Of a DNA stretch of 64,000 nt, positions 9,741 through 18,502 are shown piece by piece. Numbering within the stretch: position 1 is the stretch's first letter; each line of letters starts with the position of its first letter. The translations under genes and the position numbers were made by a program. The notes beneath the pieces are model-generated. The model had not been told where the DNA came from. It did not search any database and saw nothing but the letters and a program-made list of their open reading frames with translations. This DNA comes from Photobacterium rosenbergii (lineage in GTDB: Bacteria > Pseudomonadota > Gammaproteobacteria > Enterobacterales > Vibrionaceae): positions 496,001 through 560,000 of the forward strand of contig NZ_PYMB01000001.1 in the NCBI RefSeq assembly GCF_003026455.1, given 5' to 3'.

Positions 9741-10731
9741 TCAAATGCGTTTTCACTGGAGGGCTTTATCCCAGCGGCATGAATTCTACCTTGCTTTGTT
9801 GATCGGCCTGATGGTTATCGGGTTGAGTCTTGCTTCAGAGGACTTTTTTACGCTGGGTAATATTTTTGACATGTCTGTCAGTTCAGCGATTTTGGGCATT
9901 ATGGCATGCGGGCTATTTGTTGTTTTAATTGCTGGTGGCATTGATATTTCATTCCCTGCTACAGCCGCGATTTCCCAATATGTGATGGCAACCTATGTAC
10001 TATCGGTAGGAGGGAATTTTTTCATCGCATTTTTGATTGCAGCAGTCGTTGGTGTCGCACTTGGGATTGTTAACGCCATACTGGTGTACAAGCTAAAAGT
10101 GCCCGCAATCATAATTACTATTTCTACCTTGAACCTGTTCTTTGGCTTGCTTATTTACTTTACAGATGGGGCATGGCTGTATGGTTTCCCAGAATGGTTC
10201 ATGGACGGAGTAGAGCTGTTTACCTTTGTCGGCAGTGATGGCTACGATTATGGTCTTTCACTTCCTATTATCACGCTATTAGCTGTTATTTTATTCACTT
10301 CATTTTTGATGTCTAAGACGCGCCTCGGCCGTCAGATCTATGCGATGGGAGGCAATGCAGACGCAGCAAGTCGCATTGGTATCAACTTGTTTGCTATCCA
10401 CTTGTTTGTGTACGGGTATATGGGAGCACTGGCAGGTATAGCAGCCGTGGTCCAAACCCAAATCACCCAGTCGGTTGCTCCAAACTCGTTGATGGGTTTC
10501 GAACTCACCGTTTTAGCAGCCGTGGTGTTAGGTGGCACTAGTATGACCGGCGGTAAAGGGACATTAATGGGGGTTGCACTAGGTGTCGCTTTGCTGGCCA
10601 TTATGAAAAATGGTTTGACCCTGCTCGGGGTTCCCTCTTATTGGCATACGGTTGTTACCGGCCTCATCATTGTATTCAGTATCAGTATGACGGCACTGAA
10701 TGAAAAGAAACAAACATTGCAGGAGGCGTAA
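9733..10731 (+). CDS. Sugar ABC transporter permease 1
   Basis: This 332-residue membrane protein belongs to the RbsC/LsrC-type BPD-transport-2 family. It has about eight to ten hydrophobic segments and the conserved loop GLMGFELTVLAAVVLGGTSMTGGKGT (family motif for ATPase contact, about 260-285, written here in part as AAVVLGGTSMTGG). Start 9733 is chosen for the GGAGG at 9723-9727 and the 8-bp overlap with the ATPase gene, which implies translational coupling. It ends in the TAATG junction with permease 2. Confidence 0.88.
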   Translation: MPDQMRFHWRALSQRHEFYLALLIGLMVIGLSLASEDFFTLGNIFDMSVSSAILGIMACGLFVVLIAGGIDISFPATAAISQYVMATYVLSVGGNFFIAFLIAAVVGVALGIVNAILVYKLKVPAIIITISTLNLFFGLLIYFTDGAWLYGFPEWFMDGVELFTFVGSDGYDYGLSLPIITLLAVILFTSFLMSKTRLGRQIYAMGGNADAASRIGINLFAIHLFVYGYMGALAGIAAVVQTQITQSVAPNSLMGFELTVLAAVVLGGTSMTGGKGTLMGVALGVALLAIMKNGLTLLGVPSYWHTVVTGLIIVFSISMTALNEKKQTLQEA

Positions 10732-11690
10732 TGGATCAGGTTCTGAACGCGCTAAAGCTTCCGACAGATAGAAATATACGCTATTTGTTAGTTATCCTCT
10801 TGGGGATCATTGCGTTGATGGCGCTAACAAGCGGCGATACGTTTTTCTCCTTCGCGAATTTACAGTCGATGTCCTCACAAATGCCTTTGCTGGGAATGCT
10901 CGCCCTTGCTATGGCTGTCTGCATGCTAACCGGGGGGATTAACTTATCGATTATTGCGACAACGAATGCCTGCAGTTTAGTGATGGCGAGTGTTATTACC
11001 ATGGCTCCTGAAAATGGCATGGTAGTTCTGCTGGCATTGTTGGCCGGCCTGATTACAGCCATTGTGATTGGACTGGTGAACGGTGCTCTAATTGCCTACG
11101 TCGGTGTTTCACCAATCTTGGCAACCCTCGGAATGATGACATTAATCAATGGCCTGAATGTCTTAATCTCCGGAGGGAGTGTAATTTCAGGCTTCCCTCA
11201 AGCCTTGTTGGTGCTGGGTAATGGTTCTTTTATTGGCATCCCAATGCCGCTGATATTATTTGTAGCGTTTGCCATTGGTATGTGGGTATTGCTTGAACAC
11301 ACCAGTTTGGGGCGCACCATCTACTTGATGGGCTCGAATGAGAAAGCAACACGGTTCTCTGGCATTAACACACAAAAGGCAGTGTTATATGTCTATGCCA
11401 TCTCATCGATATTGTGCTGGGTTGCCGCTTTGATCATGATGGCAAAATTCAACTCGGCCAAAGCGGGTTATGGCGAATCATATTTGCTAATCGCAATTTT
11501 GGCTTCAGTGCTCGGTGGAATTAATCCTGACGGTGGCTTTGGCCGGATCATCGGTATTGCTTTGGCATTAATTGTATTGCAGACGTTGGAAAGCGGTTTG
11601 AACCTATTGGGTGTCAGTAGCTATCTAACCATGGCTCTTTGGGGCGGCATTCTTATTCTATTCATTGCCCTACAAAAACGAAAAGCTTAG
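10731..11690 (+). CDS. Sugar ABC transporter permease 2
   Basis: The 319-residue product is the second BPD-transport-2 family permease, hydrophobic throughout, with the conserved segment [18 protein letters not shown] near 270. Its ATG shares an A with the preceding stop codon (TAATG) and has a GGAGG site inside the upstream gene. Two different permeases would form a heterodimeric channel, as in LsrCD, as opposed to the RbsC homodimer. The kinase gene starts 13 bp after its stop. Confidence 0.88.
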   Translation: MDQVLNALKLPTDRNIRYLLVILLGIIALMALTSGDTFFSFANLQSMSSQMPLLGMLALAMAVCMLTGGINLSIIATTNACSLVMASVITMAPENGMVVLLALLAGLITAIVIGLVNGALIAYVGVSPILATLGMMTLINGLNVLISGGSVISGFPQALLVLGNGSFIGIPMPLILFVAFAIGMWVLLEHTSLGRTIYLMGSNEKATRFSGINTQKAVLYVYAISSILCWVAALIMMAKFNSAKAGYGESYLLIAILASVLGGINPDGGFGRIIGIALALIVLQTLESGLNLLGVSSYLTMALWGGILILFIALQKRKA

Positions 11691-11703
11691 CGGAGAGAGC
11701 AAG

Positions 11704-13338
11704 ATGAGTATTTATTTTATTGGCGTTGATGTTGGTAGTGGCAGCGCACGGGCTGGTGTTTTCGATGCCTCTGGTCGAAAAGTCGGTGAAGCAAAACGTG
11801 ATACACAGATGTTTAAACCTCGTGCAGATTTTGTCGAGCAGTCATCTGAAGACATTTGGCAAAGTGTCTGTATGGCAGTGAAGGATGCGGTATCTCAAGC
11901 CAATATCGATCCTATTCAAGTCAAAGGCATTGGTTTTGATGCGACCTGTTCGTTGGTTGTACTGGATAAAAAAGGCCAACCGCTGACAGTGAGTCCGACA
12001 GGGCGCAGTGAACAAAACATTATTATGTGGATGGATCATAGGGCCATTGCACAAGCTGAGCGTATCAATGCGACCAAGCATCCTGTGTTAGCTTACGTTG
12101 GTAATCGTATTTCACCGGAAATGGAAACGCCTAAATTACTTTGGCTAAAAGAAAACATGCCCAACACCTGGTCTCAGGCGGGTTACTTCTTTGATTTACC
12201 AGACTTTCTAACTTGGAAATCGACTTTCGATGATAGTCGCTCTCTGTGTTCCACTGTGTGTAAATGGACATACCTTGGTCATGAAGGTAAGTGGGATAAG
12301 CAATACTTTGAGCAAATTGGCTTAGATGACTTGCTTGTGGATGGTGCGAAGACAATAGGTAACACAATTAAGCCAATGGGAGAACCTGTCGGGCAAGGAC
12401 TGACTCCTCACGCTGCAGATGATCTGGGCTTGGTTAGGGGCACACCTGTAGGTACATCGATCATTGATGCCCATGCGGGTGGCATTGGTGTGCTAGGTGC
12501 GGCAGGTATGACGGGTGAAAGTGCCGACTTTAACAAGCGATTGGCTTTGATTGGCGGCACATCCTCATGTCATATGGCGGCTTCCAAAACAGCTCGATTC
12601 ATTGATGGGGTATGGGGCGCTTACTACGGTGCGATGATCCCGGGGTATTGGCTTAACGAAGGCGGCCAGTCGGCAACAGGTGCCTTAATAGATCATATCA
12701 TAAGTTCTGATCCGCTATACGATCAGTTAAAAGCACAGGCGGTCCAAGAAGGCATAACAGTCTATCAACTGTTGAATGATCACCTGCTGAAGTTAGCTGG
12801 TAGCAAGGAAGAAATTGCTTTCCTGACCAAAGATATCCACGTATTGCCATACTTTCACGGCAACAGGTCACCCCGTGCTAACCCCAACCTGACTGGAACG
12901 ATCACGGGCTTGAAAATGTCGAAGACAATCGATGATACTGCGTTGGCCTATTTAGCAACTATCCAAGCCATTGCATTGGGTACTCGGCATATCATTGAAG
13001 TTATGAACCAGTCTGGTTATGAGATTGACACTATCATGGCCTGCGGTGGGGGAACAAAGAACACGATTTTCCTCCAAGAGCATGCCAATGCAACGGGTTG
13101 TGTCATGCTACTGCCTGAAGAAAGTGAAGCCGTGCTATTGGGCTCTGCAATGCTGGGTTCGGTAGCTGCCGGTTTCCATACCGATATTCCAAGCGCAATG
13201 AATGCCATGAGCCGTATCGGAAAAACCGTGACGCCGCAAACCGACAGAATCAAGCGCTTCTATGATATGAAATACCAGGTGTTCCATCAGATGTACGAAG
13301 ATGATGTGAAATATAAGCATCTGATGTCTGAATTCTAA
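11704..13338 (+). CDS. FGGY-family carbohydrate (pentulose-type) kinase
   Basis: The 544-residue enzyme has the FGGY ATPase fold: N-terminal phosphate 1 motif [17 protein letters not shown], a substrate-site segment MWMDHRA (about residues 110-116), GGTSSCHM, and the C-terminal adenosine motif [14 protein letters not shown]. Its sequence fits the pentulose-kinase branch (D-ribulokinase-like, FGGY/YDR109C group) better than glycerol or gluconate kinases. It would phosphorylate the sugar brought in by the upstream ABC transporter. Start 11704 follows a GGAGAG site. No isomerase, dehydrogenase or aldolase lies in the operon, so downstream steps must be encoded elsewhere. Substrate assignment is inferred. 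Confidence 0.85.
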   Translation: MSIYFIGVDVGSGSARAGVFDASGRKVGEAKRDTQMFKPRADFVEQSSEDIWQSVCMAVKDAVSQANIDPIQVKGIGFDATCSLVVLDKKGQPLTVSPTGRSEQNIIMWMDHRAIAQAERINATKHPVLAYVGNRISPEMETPKLLWLKENMPNTWSQAGYFFDLPDFLTWKSTFDDSRSLCSTVCKWTYLGHEGKWDKQYFEQIGLDDLLVDGAKTIGNTIKPMGEPVGQGLTPHAADDLGLVRGTPVGTSIIDAHAGGIGVLGAAGMTGESADFNKRLALIGGTSSCHMAASKTARFIDGVWGAYYGAMIPGYWLNEGGQSATGALIDHIISSDPLYDQLKAQAVQEGITVYQLLNDHLLKLAGSKEEIAFLTKDIHVLPYFHGNRSPRANPNLTGTITGLKMSKTIDDTALAYLATIQAIALGTRHIIEVMNQSGYEIDTIMACGGGTKNTIFLQEHANATGCVMLLPEESEAVLLGSAMLGSVAAGFHTDIPSAMNAMSRIGKTVTPQTDRIKRFYDMKYQVFHQMYEDDVKYKHLMSEF

Positions 13339-13358
13339 ATTAAAAGTAAATGAAATTT

Positions 13359-13386
13359 AACGGCCTCAACTTGAGGCCGTTTTGTT
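13359..13386 (+). terminator. Rho-independent terminator of the sugar operon
   Basis: AACGGCCTCAA (13359-13369) pairs with TTGAGGCCGTT (13371-13381), giving a GC-rich stem with a short effective loop followed by a T-rich tract. It lies 21 bp after the kinase stop codon. Confidence 0.85.
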
Positions 13387-13446
13387 TGTACCAAGGTGAA
13401 TCTAGCTTTGTGCGGCATATCTTTTTGCTCGTCACTGATAACCAAC

Positions 13447-13638
13447 TCACTCCAAAAAGTGCTTATTGCCGAGTTCAACTGCGCCAACTTCTGTGAGATC
13501 AACGAAAAGTTTGTTACTTTCACCTAAACCCATTTGATCGGTTATATCGTTTGGCACTTCAATCAACTCAGCAACAGCCCCATGCCTCATATCTTGAATA
13601 TCTTCAACAATGTACTTTTGTTGGTAAACTTCACTCAT
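13447..13638 (-). CDS. Small acidic protein of unknown function
   Basis: A 63-residue frame on the minus strand starts at an ATG (13636-13638) preceded by AAAGGA at good spacing. The product is acidic (many Glu/Asp; ends ELGNKHFLE) with no signal peptide or membrane segment. I do not recognise a family. It sits between the terminator of the sugar operon and the divergent AraC remnant and ends 61 bp from that terminator. The strong ribosome binding site is the main support that it is translated. It could be an orphan fragment. Confidence 0.45.
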   Translation of the reverse strand: MSEVYQQKYIVEDIQDMRHGAVAELIEVPNDITDQMGLGESNKLFVDLTEVGAVELGNKHFLE

Positions 13639-13703
13639 ACTAATGTCCTTTAGAAATGATTTAGTATAAGTATAGATATTGTTTTTACTCACTTTCTGTT
13701 TAT

Positions 13704-14018
13704 ATGAAAAATAGCCTATCCATCCGCACCTACACCAAGCGCTTTAACTCTCATGTTCATGCCGGTTACCATCAATTGGTACTGCCAATCCAAGGTAATA
13801 TCCATATCGATATGAACGGCTTTGTCGGTAGAGTGACTGTAGGCGAGTGTGTCGTTATCCCCAAAAGCGTCTTACATGGCTTTAATGCTGATGAGGCAGC
13901 ACGGTTTATCGTTGCGGATCTCGATCAGCTCCCACCACATTTGATCAGTGATAAGTTGGCTGTTTTTCACTTACTCAAAACAACCCATATGGACTGTTGC
14001 TATGAAGCATACACATAA
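13704..14018 (+). pseudogene. AraC-type regulator reduced to its cupin domain
   Basis: The 104 residues match the N-terminal arabinose-binding-like cupin domain of AraC/XylS regulators (HVHAGYHQLVLPIQGNIHIDMNG, then VGECVVIPKSVLHGF). The usual C-terminal pair of helix-turn-helix motifs (about 100 residues) is missing: the frame stops at a TAA at 14016-14018. The same frame is open for another 25 codons to 14096 but shows no DNA-binding motif. Either the gene is a decayed regulator of the neighbouring sugar operon or it is a stand-alone sensor. I favour decay because nothing resembling the HTH half is found in any frame downstream. Confidence 0.55.
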
Positions 14019-14170
14019 AGTGTGTATTCGTCATGGTTAGCTGATTGGTTACAAAAACAAGTGCCGATAATCGCTAATTGTCGTCTTTATTTTTAATTAC
14101 ATGTATAGATAAAAGATACGGAATGAGTACAACGCTATACACATTCCGCGTCAAATATTATATGGATCGT

Positions 14171-15553
14171 TTATTTATTCAGGATATATTTGTTAGCGAT
14201 ATATGTGGCGAAATCAGTTGTTACCATTGTGTAGTCATATGTTAGCCAGTTTGTGATTTCACTAATAGGAAACTCGAAGTGAGGCATGATGTTGAAATTT
14301 TCATCATTAGTCCAACCACTGCACAACATCATTTTATGATCTTCGCTTGGCTTACAATTAAACGATACATCAACTGATAGGTACACGGTATTTCGATTGA
14401 AGCTCTTACGTCGGTCGATATGGATGTTAGGATAATGCTCACCTGCGTAGTGATACATTCTGAACGACCAGTTAGATTCAAAGCTAGTCCAGTCACTTCC
14501 TTGTGCCATATCGTCACGTACATTTGCATACTGGCTCAAACTCCAATAGTCCCCTGAAGTTGATACGGCGAAGTGAGTTGTAAGTTCTACACCTCGTGTT
14601 TGGTCACCTCGATAGTTTCCATCGTCATCTTCAAACACCTGATGATTTAGTTCTCGGATACTAACACTCTTATCAGTGGCTATACGTTCACCATTAACTA
14701 TTTTGTAATTAGCATTTATATAGCCCTCAGTTACATACTCTAGATCAAAGGTATGATCGCCATTACCGCGATCACTAATACAATTTACCCACCCATCTAT
14801 ATGGGTTCCAGTGAGACAGAACTGGTACATGCTATGTTGTATAGAGTGATCCTCATACTGCATTGCCCAGTACTCTTCTTGCTGATATGGTGGTAGAACT
14901 TCAATCGGTTCTATCAAAACATTACAGCTATCATCCAGATAGCATTCGTCAATAGGGCGACCGACTTCAATAGGATCAATCCAACGGTCTTCTGGCTCAC
15001 CGACATCAATCGGGTCAATAAATTTACATTCGTAATCTTCACAAGGAACAAGAGGCTCACCGCTAATAGGGGCTACGATTACATCTTCAATAGGTGGAAG
15101 TTCACCATTATCTGGGTCTTGAGGGTTAATCCAACGATCCTCTGGTTCAGGGTATTTGTCAATCGGACCAATACTAGGAGGGGTTACTGGGTCTATCCAA
15201 TCTTGAATAGGATCTACACCAAATCCAGGGTCTTGAGGATCAATTGCTATAGGATCAGGGATTACTATTACATCACCATTGTTGTTCTTGATGTAATTAG
15301 CTAGGCGCTCACCGTTCCGAACCGGATCTAAACCGAAGCCAGGATCAATTGGGTTGATATATTCCAGCGGAGGAGGTGGTGGTAGTACTACATCAATCGG
15401 ATCGACTATCACATCTTCAGGAATCGGTTCTGAGGGATTGATAGGTGAAACTGGTATTTTTGGATTTGTAGGCTCTTGGATTGGCTCTGAAGAGCTATCA
15501 GAACCACAGCCAACTAGTGATGTAATTGTTGCTGCAAGGATTAATTTCTTCAT
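14171..15553 (-). CDS. Lipoprotein with Pro/Asp/Ile-rich repeat region, unknown function
   Basis: The 460-residue product has a lipoprotein signal (lipobox LVGC, Cys 16) and then about 190 residues dominated by Pro, Asp, Ile and Glu, with near-repeats such as INPIDPGFGLDPV / IDPQDPGFGVDPI and EPEDRWINPQDP / EPEDRWIDPIEV. Four Cys in this part (VPCEDYECKF, DECYLDDSCN) may form two disulfides. The C-terminal half (about 220-460) is a globular, aromatic-rich domain I do not recognise. A proline-rich spacer on a lipid anchor suggests a surface-exposed or periplasm-spanning protein. The ATG is 32 bp inside AT-rich upstream DNA. No operon partner. Confidence 0.6.
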   Translation of the reverse strand: MKKLILAATITSLVGCGSDSSSEPIQEPTNPKIPVSPINPSEPIPEDVIVDPIDVVLPPPPPLEYINPIDPGFGLDPVRNGERLANYIKNNNGDVIVIPDPIAIDPQDPGFGVDPIQDWIDPVTPPSIGPIDKYPEPEDRWINPQDPDNGELPPIEDVIVAPISGEPLVPCEDYECKFIDPIDVGEPEDRWIDPIEVGRPIDECYLDDSCNVLIEPIEVLPPYQQEEYWAMQYEDHSIQHSMYQFCLTGTHIDGWVNCISDRGNGDHTFDLEYVTEGYINANYKIVNGERIATDKSVSIRELNHQVFEDDDGNYRGDQTRGVELTTHFAVSTSGDYWSLSQYANVRDDMAQGSDWTSFESNWSFRMYHYAGEHYPNIHIDRRKSFNRNTVYLSVDVSFNCKPSEDHKMMLCSGWTNDENFNIMPHFEFPISEITNWLTYDYTMVTTDFATYIANKYILNK

Positions 15554-15707
15554 TAGATTCCCCCCACTTTATAAAAGTACTTAATACGAATTAGCGGGAT
15601 ACTAACCCGTACCTAATACCCTTTCAAGTCTGCGTTTCATGGTTTCACTAGTCTTCTAATACATAAACTACAAAAAAGATCGTTATTTTATAACTTGAAC
15701 AGAAATA

Positions 15708-16013
15708 TCATTTAGGATTTGCTGAACTTATCTGGTAATAGGCTCCCATTAGCCAAAATACAATATCTTCCTTACTTAATAGTCTTTTGATGTAGTTGGA
15801 TGAGTAAACTTGAACGTTAGGTATGAGTTTTTGCGATACCTCAAAAAATCCATAAAATGCTAATTTGGTAAAGCAACTGATAGTAGTGATGAATTTTTTC
15901 AGGCTTTTATTGCTCTTTTGATCCCAAATCCCCCGTACTGCCAACCCTTTACATTCGTAAACAATGTAAATTTCATGCCAATGAAAACGATTATCAATTA
16001 TGTTATGCAGCAT
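15708..16013 (-). CDS. Hypothetical 101-residue protein (doubtful)
   Basis: A minus-strand frame of 101 residues fills most of the gap between the repeat lipoprotein and the divergent iron cluster. It is rich in Lys, Ile, Phe and Tyr, has no signal peptide, and I do not recognise it. No ribosome binding site is visible before the ATG, and the frame runs across the likely promoter of the rightward operon. It may be a spurious frame or a fragment of a larger gene. Confidence 0.25.
   Translation of the reverse strand: MLHNIIDNRFHWHEIYIVYECKGLAVRGIWDQKSNKSLKKFITTISCFTKLAFYGFFEVSQKLIPNVQVYSSNYIKRLLSKEDIVFWLMGAYYQISSANPK
15983..16001 (+). promoter_or_regulatory. Candidate Fur-box-like sequence
   Basis: The 19-mer GAAAACGATTATCAATTAT matches the classical Fur consensus GATAATGATAATCATTATC at 12 of 19 positions by eye. 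It lies about 40 bp before the start of a nine-gene operon likely to handle iron. A second small palindrome, TTATG-CAG-CATAA, follows at 16003-16015. Both are weak evidence on their own. Confidence 0.3.
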
Positions 16014-16041
16014 AAGATAGTCACTATACGTTTAATTGACC

Positions 16042-16671
16042 ATGCTATTGAAAAGTAAAGCGGTTCAACTCTGGGCCCGACGCCTGCATATCTATGTGTC
16101 TATGGCGCTGCTGCTTGTTGTGCTGTTTTTCTCGGTAACAGGGATAACGCTCAATCGCCCTGAACTGTTTGTAAAAAGCCAGCCGACGGTGGATTCGTTG
16201 AGCTTGGCACTGCCGAATTCTTTGATGAACAGTGGCAGCAGGGCTTTTGTTCCGGATGAACAGGCTTTGCTTGAGTTTCTTGATGCCAATGCTGCTATTT
16301 CAGGAATGCCTTCAGCGATGGAAGTCTTTACAGAGGTTGAAGATGGCGAGTTGCTCGAGGGTGAGATAGCCCTCGACTACAAAGGCCCTGGCTACAACGC
16401 AACAGTGTTCATTGATTTGCTCAATCAGCAAGCCGAAATCGAAAAAAACCATTACGGCATAGTCGCTGTATTGAATGACCTGCACAAAGGAAGAAACAGT
16501 GGTGAGGTCTGGAAGTGGTTTATTGATATTACCGCTTTGTTGATGGTCTTTTTTGTGCTTACCGGTGTATGCCTGCTGCTGCCGAAAAAGAAAACATTGA
16601 ATACCTCAATGAAATGGATGGCTCTTGGCTCGCTGACAACGTTATTTATTTTTATTTTCGCTGTGCCTTAA
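16042..16671 (+). CDS. PepSY-associated membrane protein (FpvG-like)
   Basis: The 209-residue protein has an N-terminal transmembrane segment (ALLLVVLFFSVTGITLNRP, about 20-40), a periplasmic PepSY-like portion and C-terminal transmembrane segments (FIDITALLMVFFVLTGVCLLL and LGSLTTLFIFIFAVP). The pattern WARRLHIYVSM...TGITLN at the front and LNDLHKGRNSGEVWKWFIDIT before the second helix is typical of PepSY-TM proteins. Relatives include ferric-siderophore reductases such as Pseudomonas FpvG. ATG 16042 is preferred; a TTG lies two codons upstream at 16036. It opens a nine-gene operon. Confidence 0.75.
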   Translation: MLLKSKAVQLWARRLHIYVSMALLLVVLFFSVTGITLNRPELFVKSQPTVDSLSLALPNSLMNSGSRAFVPDEQALLEFLDANAAISGMPSAMEVFTEVEDGELLEGEIALDYKGPGYNATVFIDLLNQQAEIEKNHYGIVAVLNDLHKGRNSGEVWKWFIDITALLMVFFVLTGVCLLLPKKKTLNTSMKWMALGSLTTLFIFIFAVP

Positions 16672-16695
16672 CCGGCAATTTAACAAGGAACACCC

Positions 16696-17217
16696 ATGAA
16701 TGCTTTTGCAAAATCGCTAGCCAGTTTGACTTTGGCTTTCCCGATTGCATTTACGGCTATCGCCAAACCTATTCCGGAAACGGCAACAATGGATGTGGAG
16801 TTTCAATTACCAAAGATTGATACCGCTATGTACGCCCGGCCATATGTTGCTGTTTGGATTGAAGACAGTAACCGCAAACCAGTAAGAACAGTCCAGTTGT
16901 GGGTTGGTAAAGACGAATGGCTGAAAGATTTGCGCAGTTGGTGGCGTAAAGTTGGTCGATATGACCGTGAGTTGGTTGATGCTGTTACATCGGCGACTCG
17001 ACCTGCCGGAGAGTACCGTTTTGTTTGGGATGGATTAGATGATAGCGGAAAACGAGTAGAGCAGGGTGAATATACCTTCTATGTCGAAGTCGTTCGTGAG
17101 CACGGTGGTCGTAATTATCTGCGAGAGAAAATGACACTGGCTGAAGTCGACTTTACACAGCACCTTAAGCCGACTGAAGAAACCGGTGATATCCGCATTC
17201 AGTATTCAGTGAAATAA
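16696..17217 (+). CDS. DUF2271 periplasmic protein (FpvH-like position)
   Basis: The 173-residue product carries a signal peptide (hydrophobic core about 10-22, cut after AIA at about 23) and a DUF2271 domain: YVAVWIEDSNRKPVRTVQLW, WLKDLRSWWRKV and the FlgD/Ig-like segment GEYRFVWDGLDDSGKRVEQGEYTFYVEVV. Proteins of this family accompany PepSY reductases in iron clusters. It starts 24 bp after the PepSY gene with an AAGGA site. Exact biochemical role is unknown; by position it corresponds to FpvH in the Pseudomonas cluster, but homology would need checking. Confidence 0.75.
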   Translation: MNAFAKSLASLTLAFPIAFTAIAKPIPETATMDVEFQLPKIDTAMYARPYVAVWIEDSNRKPVRTVQLWVGKDEWLKDLRSWWRKVGRYDRELVDAVTSATRPAGEYRFVWDGLDDSGKRVEQGEYTFYVEVVREHGGRNYLREKMTLAEVDFTQHLKPTEETGDIRIQYSVK

Positions 17218-17246
17218 AAGATTTAATACAATTCGAGAATTATAAA

Positions 17247-18083
17247 ATGATTAAACGTTCACAATTTAAGGCAGCGACGGTTGCTTGCGTTTTGCTAGCT
17301 GGAATGGCAGTCAGTGCGACTGCAAATGCCCACCCGCGTTGGATTCTACCATCCCATTTTACCGTATCTAAAGAGGGTGGCGATTGGCTTACTTTTGACG
17401 TGACCGCGTCACATGGCACGTTTGTGTTCGACAAGCCAGCAGGCAGTGAAACAGGACAGATCGTCATGCCTGATGGTCGAATTCAATACCCGTCTTATGT
17501 CACTAAGGGGAAACGTCGTTCTATCTTTGATTTTTACTTCGAAGAAGAGGGCACCCACAAGGTCCGCGTCAATAATGTTCCGTCTTACTACACCCAGTAC
17601 AAGGCTGGTCGCCGTGATACCGTGAAGTGGGTTAAGGCGCACAAAGCTGAACGCGATCAAGTACTACCAAAGAAATCGCGTGATGTGGTCACTCAGTTGA
17701 GCTACACACGTGCAGAAACATATGTCACAGTCGGAAAGCCTTCAGAAAAAGCATTTGAACTTGAAGGTAAATACCTTGAACTTGTCCCAGTTACCCATCC
17801 TGCCGACATCGTTGAAGGTGAGGAAGTCACCTTCCAGTTTTTCTTCAACGGCGAACCGCAGCAGGGCGTGACGGCAGAAATTACCCGAGAAGGGACACTT
17901 TACCGTAACCACCAAGAACAAATCGATGTGGTAAGTGATGAACAAGGGATGGTGAGTTTCGTACCTGAACATGCAGGCCGTTGGTTGCTAAAAGCAAACT
18001 ACAAAGGCGAACTTGAAAACAACGCTCTTGCCGATCGCGCCAGTGTCAATGTCCACCTGACATTTGAGGCTGTACTGCAATAA
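17247..18083 (+). CDS. DUF4198 (NikM/CopC-like) periplasmic metal protein
   Basis: The product has 278 residues with a signal peptide cut predicted after residues ending ATANA, so that the mature chain begins HPRWILPSHF. The body has the DUF4198 pattern (LTFDVTASHGTFVFDKPAG, then a C-terminal Ig-like domain HPADIVEGEEVTFQFFFNGEP and HAGRWLLKANY). The family includes periplasmic accessory proteins of metal uptake. A His at the mature N terminus can bind a metal through its amine and ring, as in CopC. Here that is inference. It lies 29 bp after the DUF2271 gene. Confidence 0.78.
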   Translation: MIKRSQFKAATVACVLLAGMAVSATANAHPRWILPSHFTVSKEGGDWLTFDVTASHGTFVFDKPAGSETGQIVMPDGRIQYPSYVTKGKRRSIFDFYFEEEGTHKVRVNNVPSYYTQYKAGRRDTVKWVKAHKAERDQVLPKKSRDVVTQLSYTRAETYVTVGKPSEKAFELEGKYLELVPVTHPADIVEGEEVTFQFFFNGEPQQGVTAEITREGTLYRNHQEQIDVVSDEQGMVSFVPEHAGRWLLKANYKGELENNALADRASVNVHLTFEAVLQ

Positions 18084-18172
18084 AACCGGCTTTTGGCCTG
18101 AACACACTTCAATAAAGCATTGCAAATGGCCTGTATTCCGTGGCGGGCCATTCATTTCGAGATGAGATAGTA

Positions 18173-18502
18173 ATGAATCAATTTACTAAAAACCTATTGG
18201 TAGGTTCGGTATTTGTGGCCGGCGTATTGAACGCAAGCAGAGTATTTGCACATTTTCCCCTGATGAGTTGTTGGCTGGAAGCAAAGAAGGTGGTTTGCCA
18301 ATCCGGATACAGTGATGGTAGTGAAGCTGTGGACTATGCGGTAGAGATGTTCGATTACGATGACAATTTAATTGCCCGCTCAATCACTGATAAACGCTCT
18401 ATCGCTGAGTTCGAAATGCCTGCAGATGATTTTTATTTGGTTTTCGACGCCGGACATGAAAGCCCTGTCGAAGTTGATGTTGTCGAGATTGAAGAGAAAT
18501 GA
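18173..18502 (+). CDS. Small periplasmic protein of the iron/metal operon
   Basis: The 109-residue product begins with a signal peptide (MNQFTKNLLVGSVFVAGVLNASRVFA); the mature chain is predicted to start HFPLMSCWLEAKKVVC. Two Cys eight residues apart (LMSCWLEAKKVVC) may form a disulfide or metal site, and the rest is acidic with a beta-rich, Ig-like pattern ending EVDVVEIEEK. I know no named family. Start 18173 is chosen because the signal peptide starts there. It overlaps the next gene by 4 bp (ATGA), so the two are coupled. Confidence 0.7.
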   Translation: MNQFTKNLLVGSVFVAGVLNASRVFAHFPLMSCWLEAKKVVCQSGYSDGSEAVDYAVEMFDYDDNLIARSITDKRSIAEFEMPADDFYLVFDAGHESPVEVDVVEIEEK

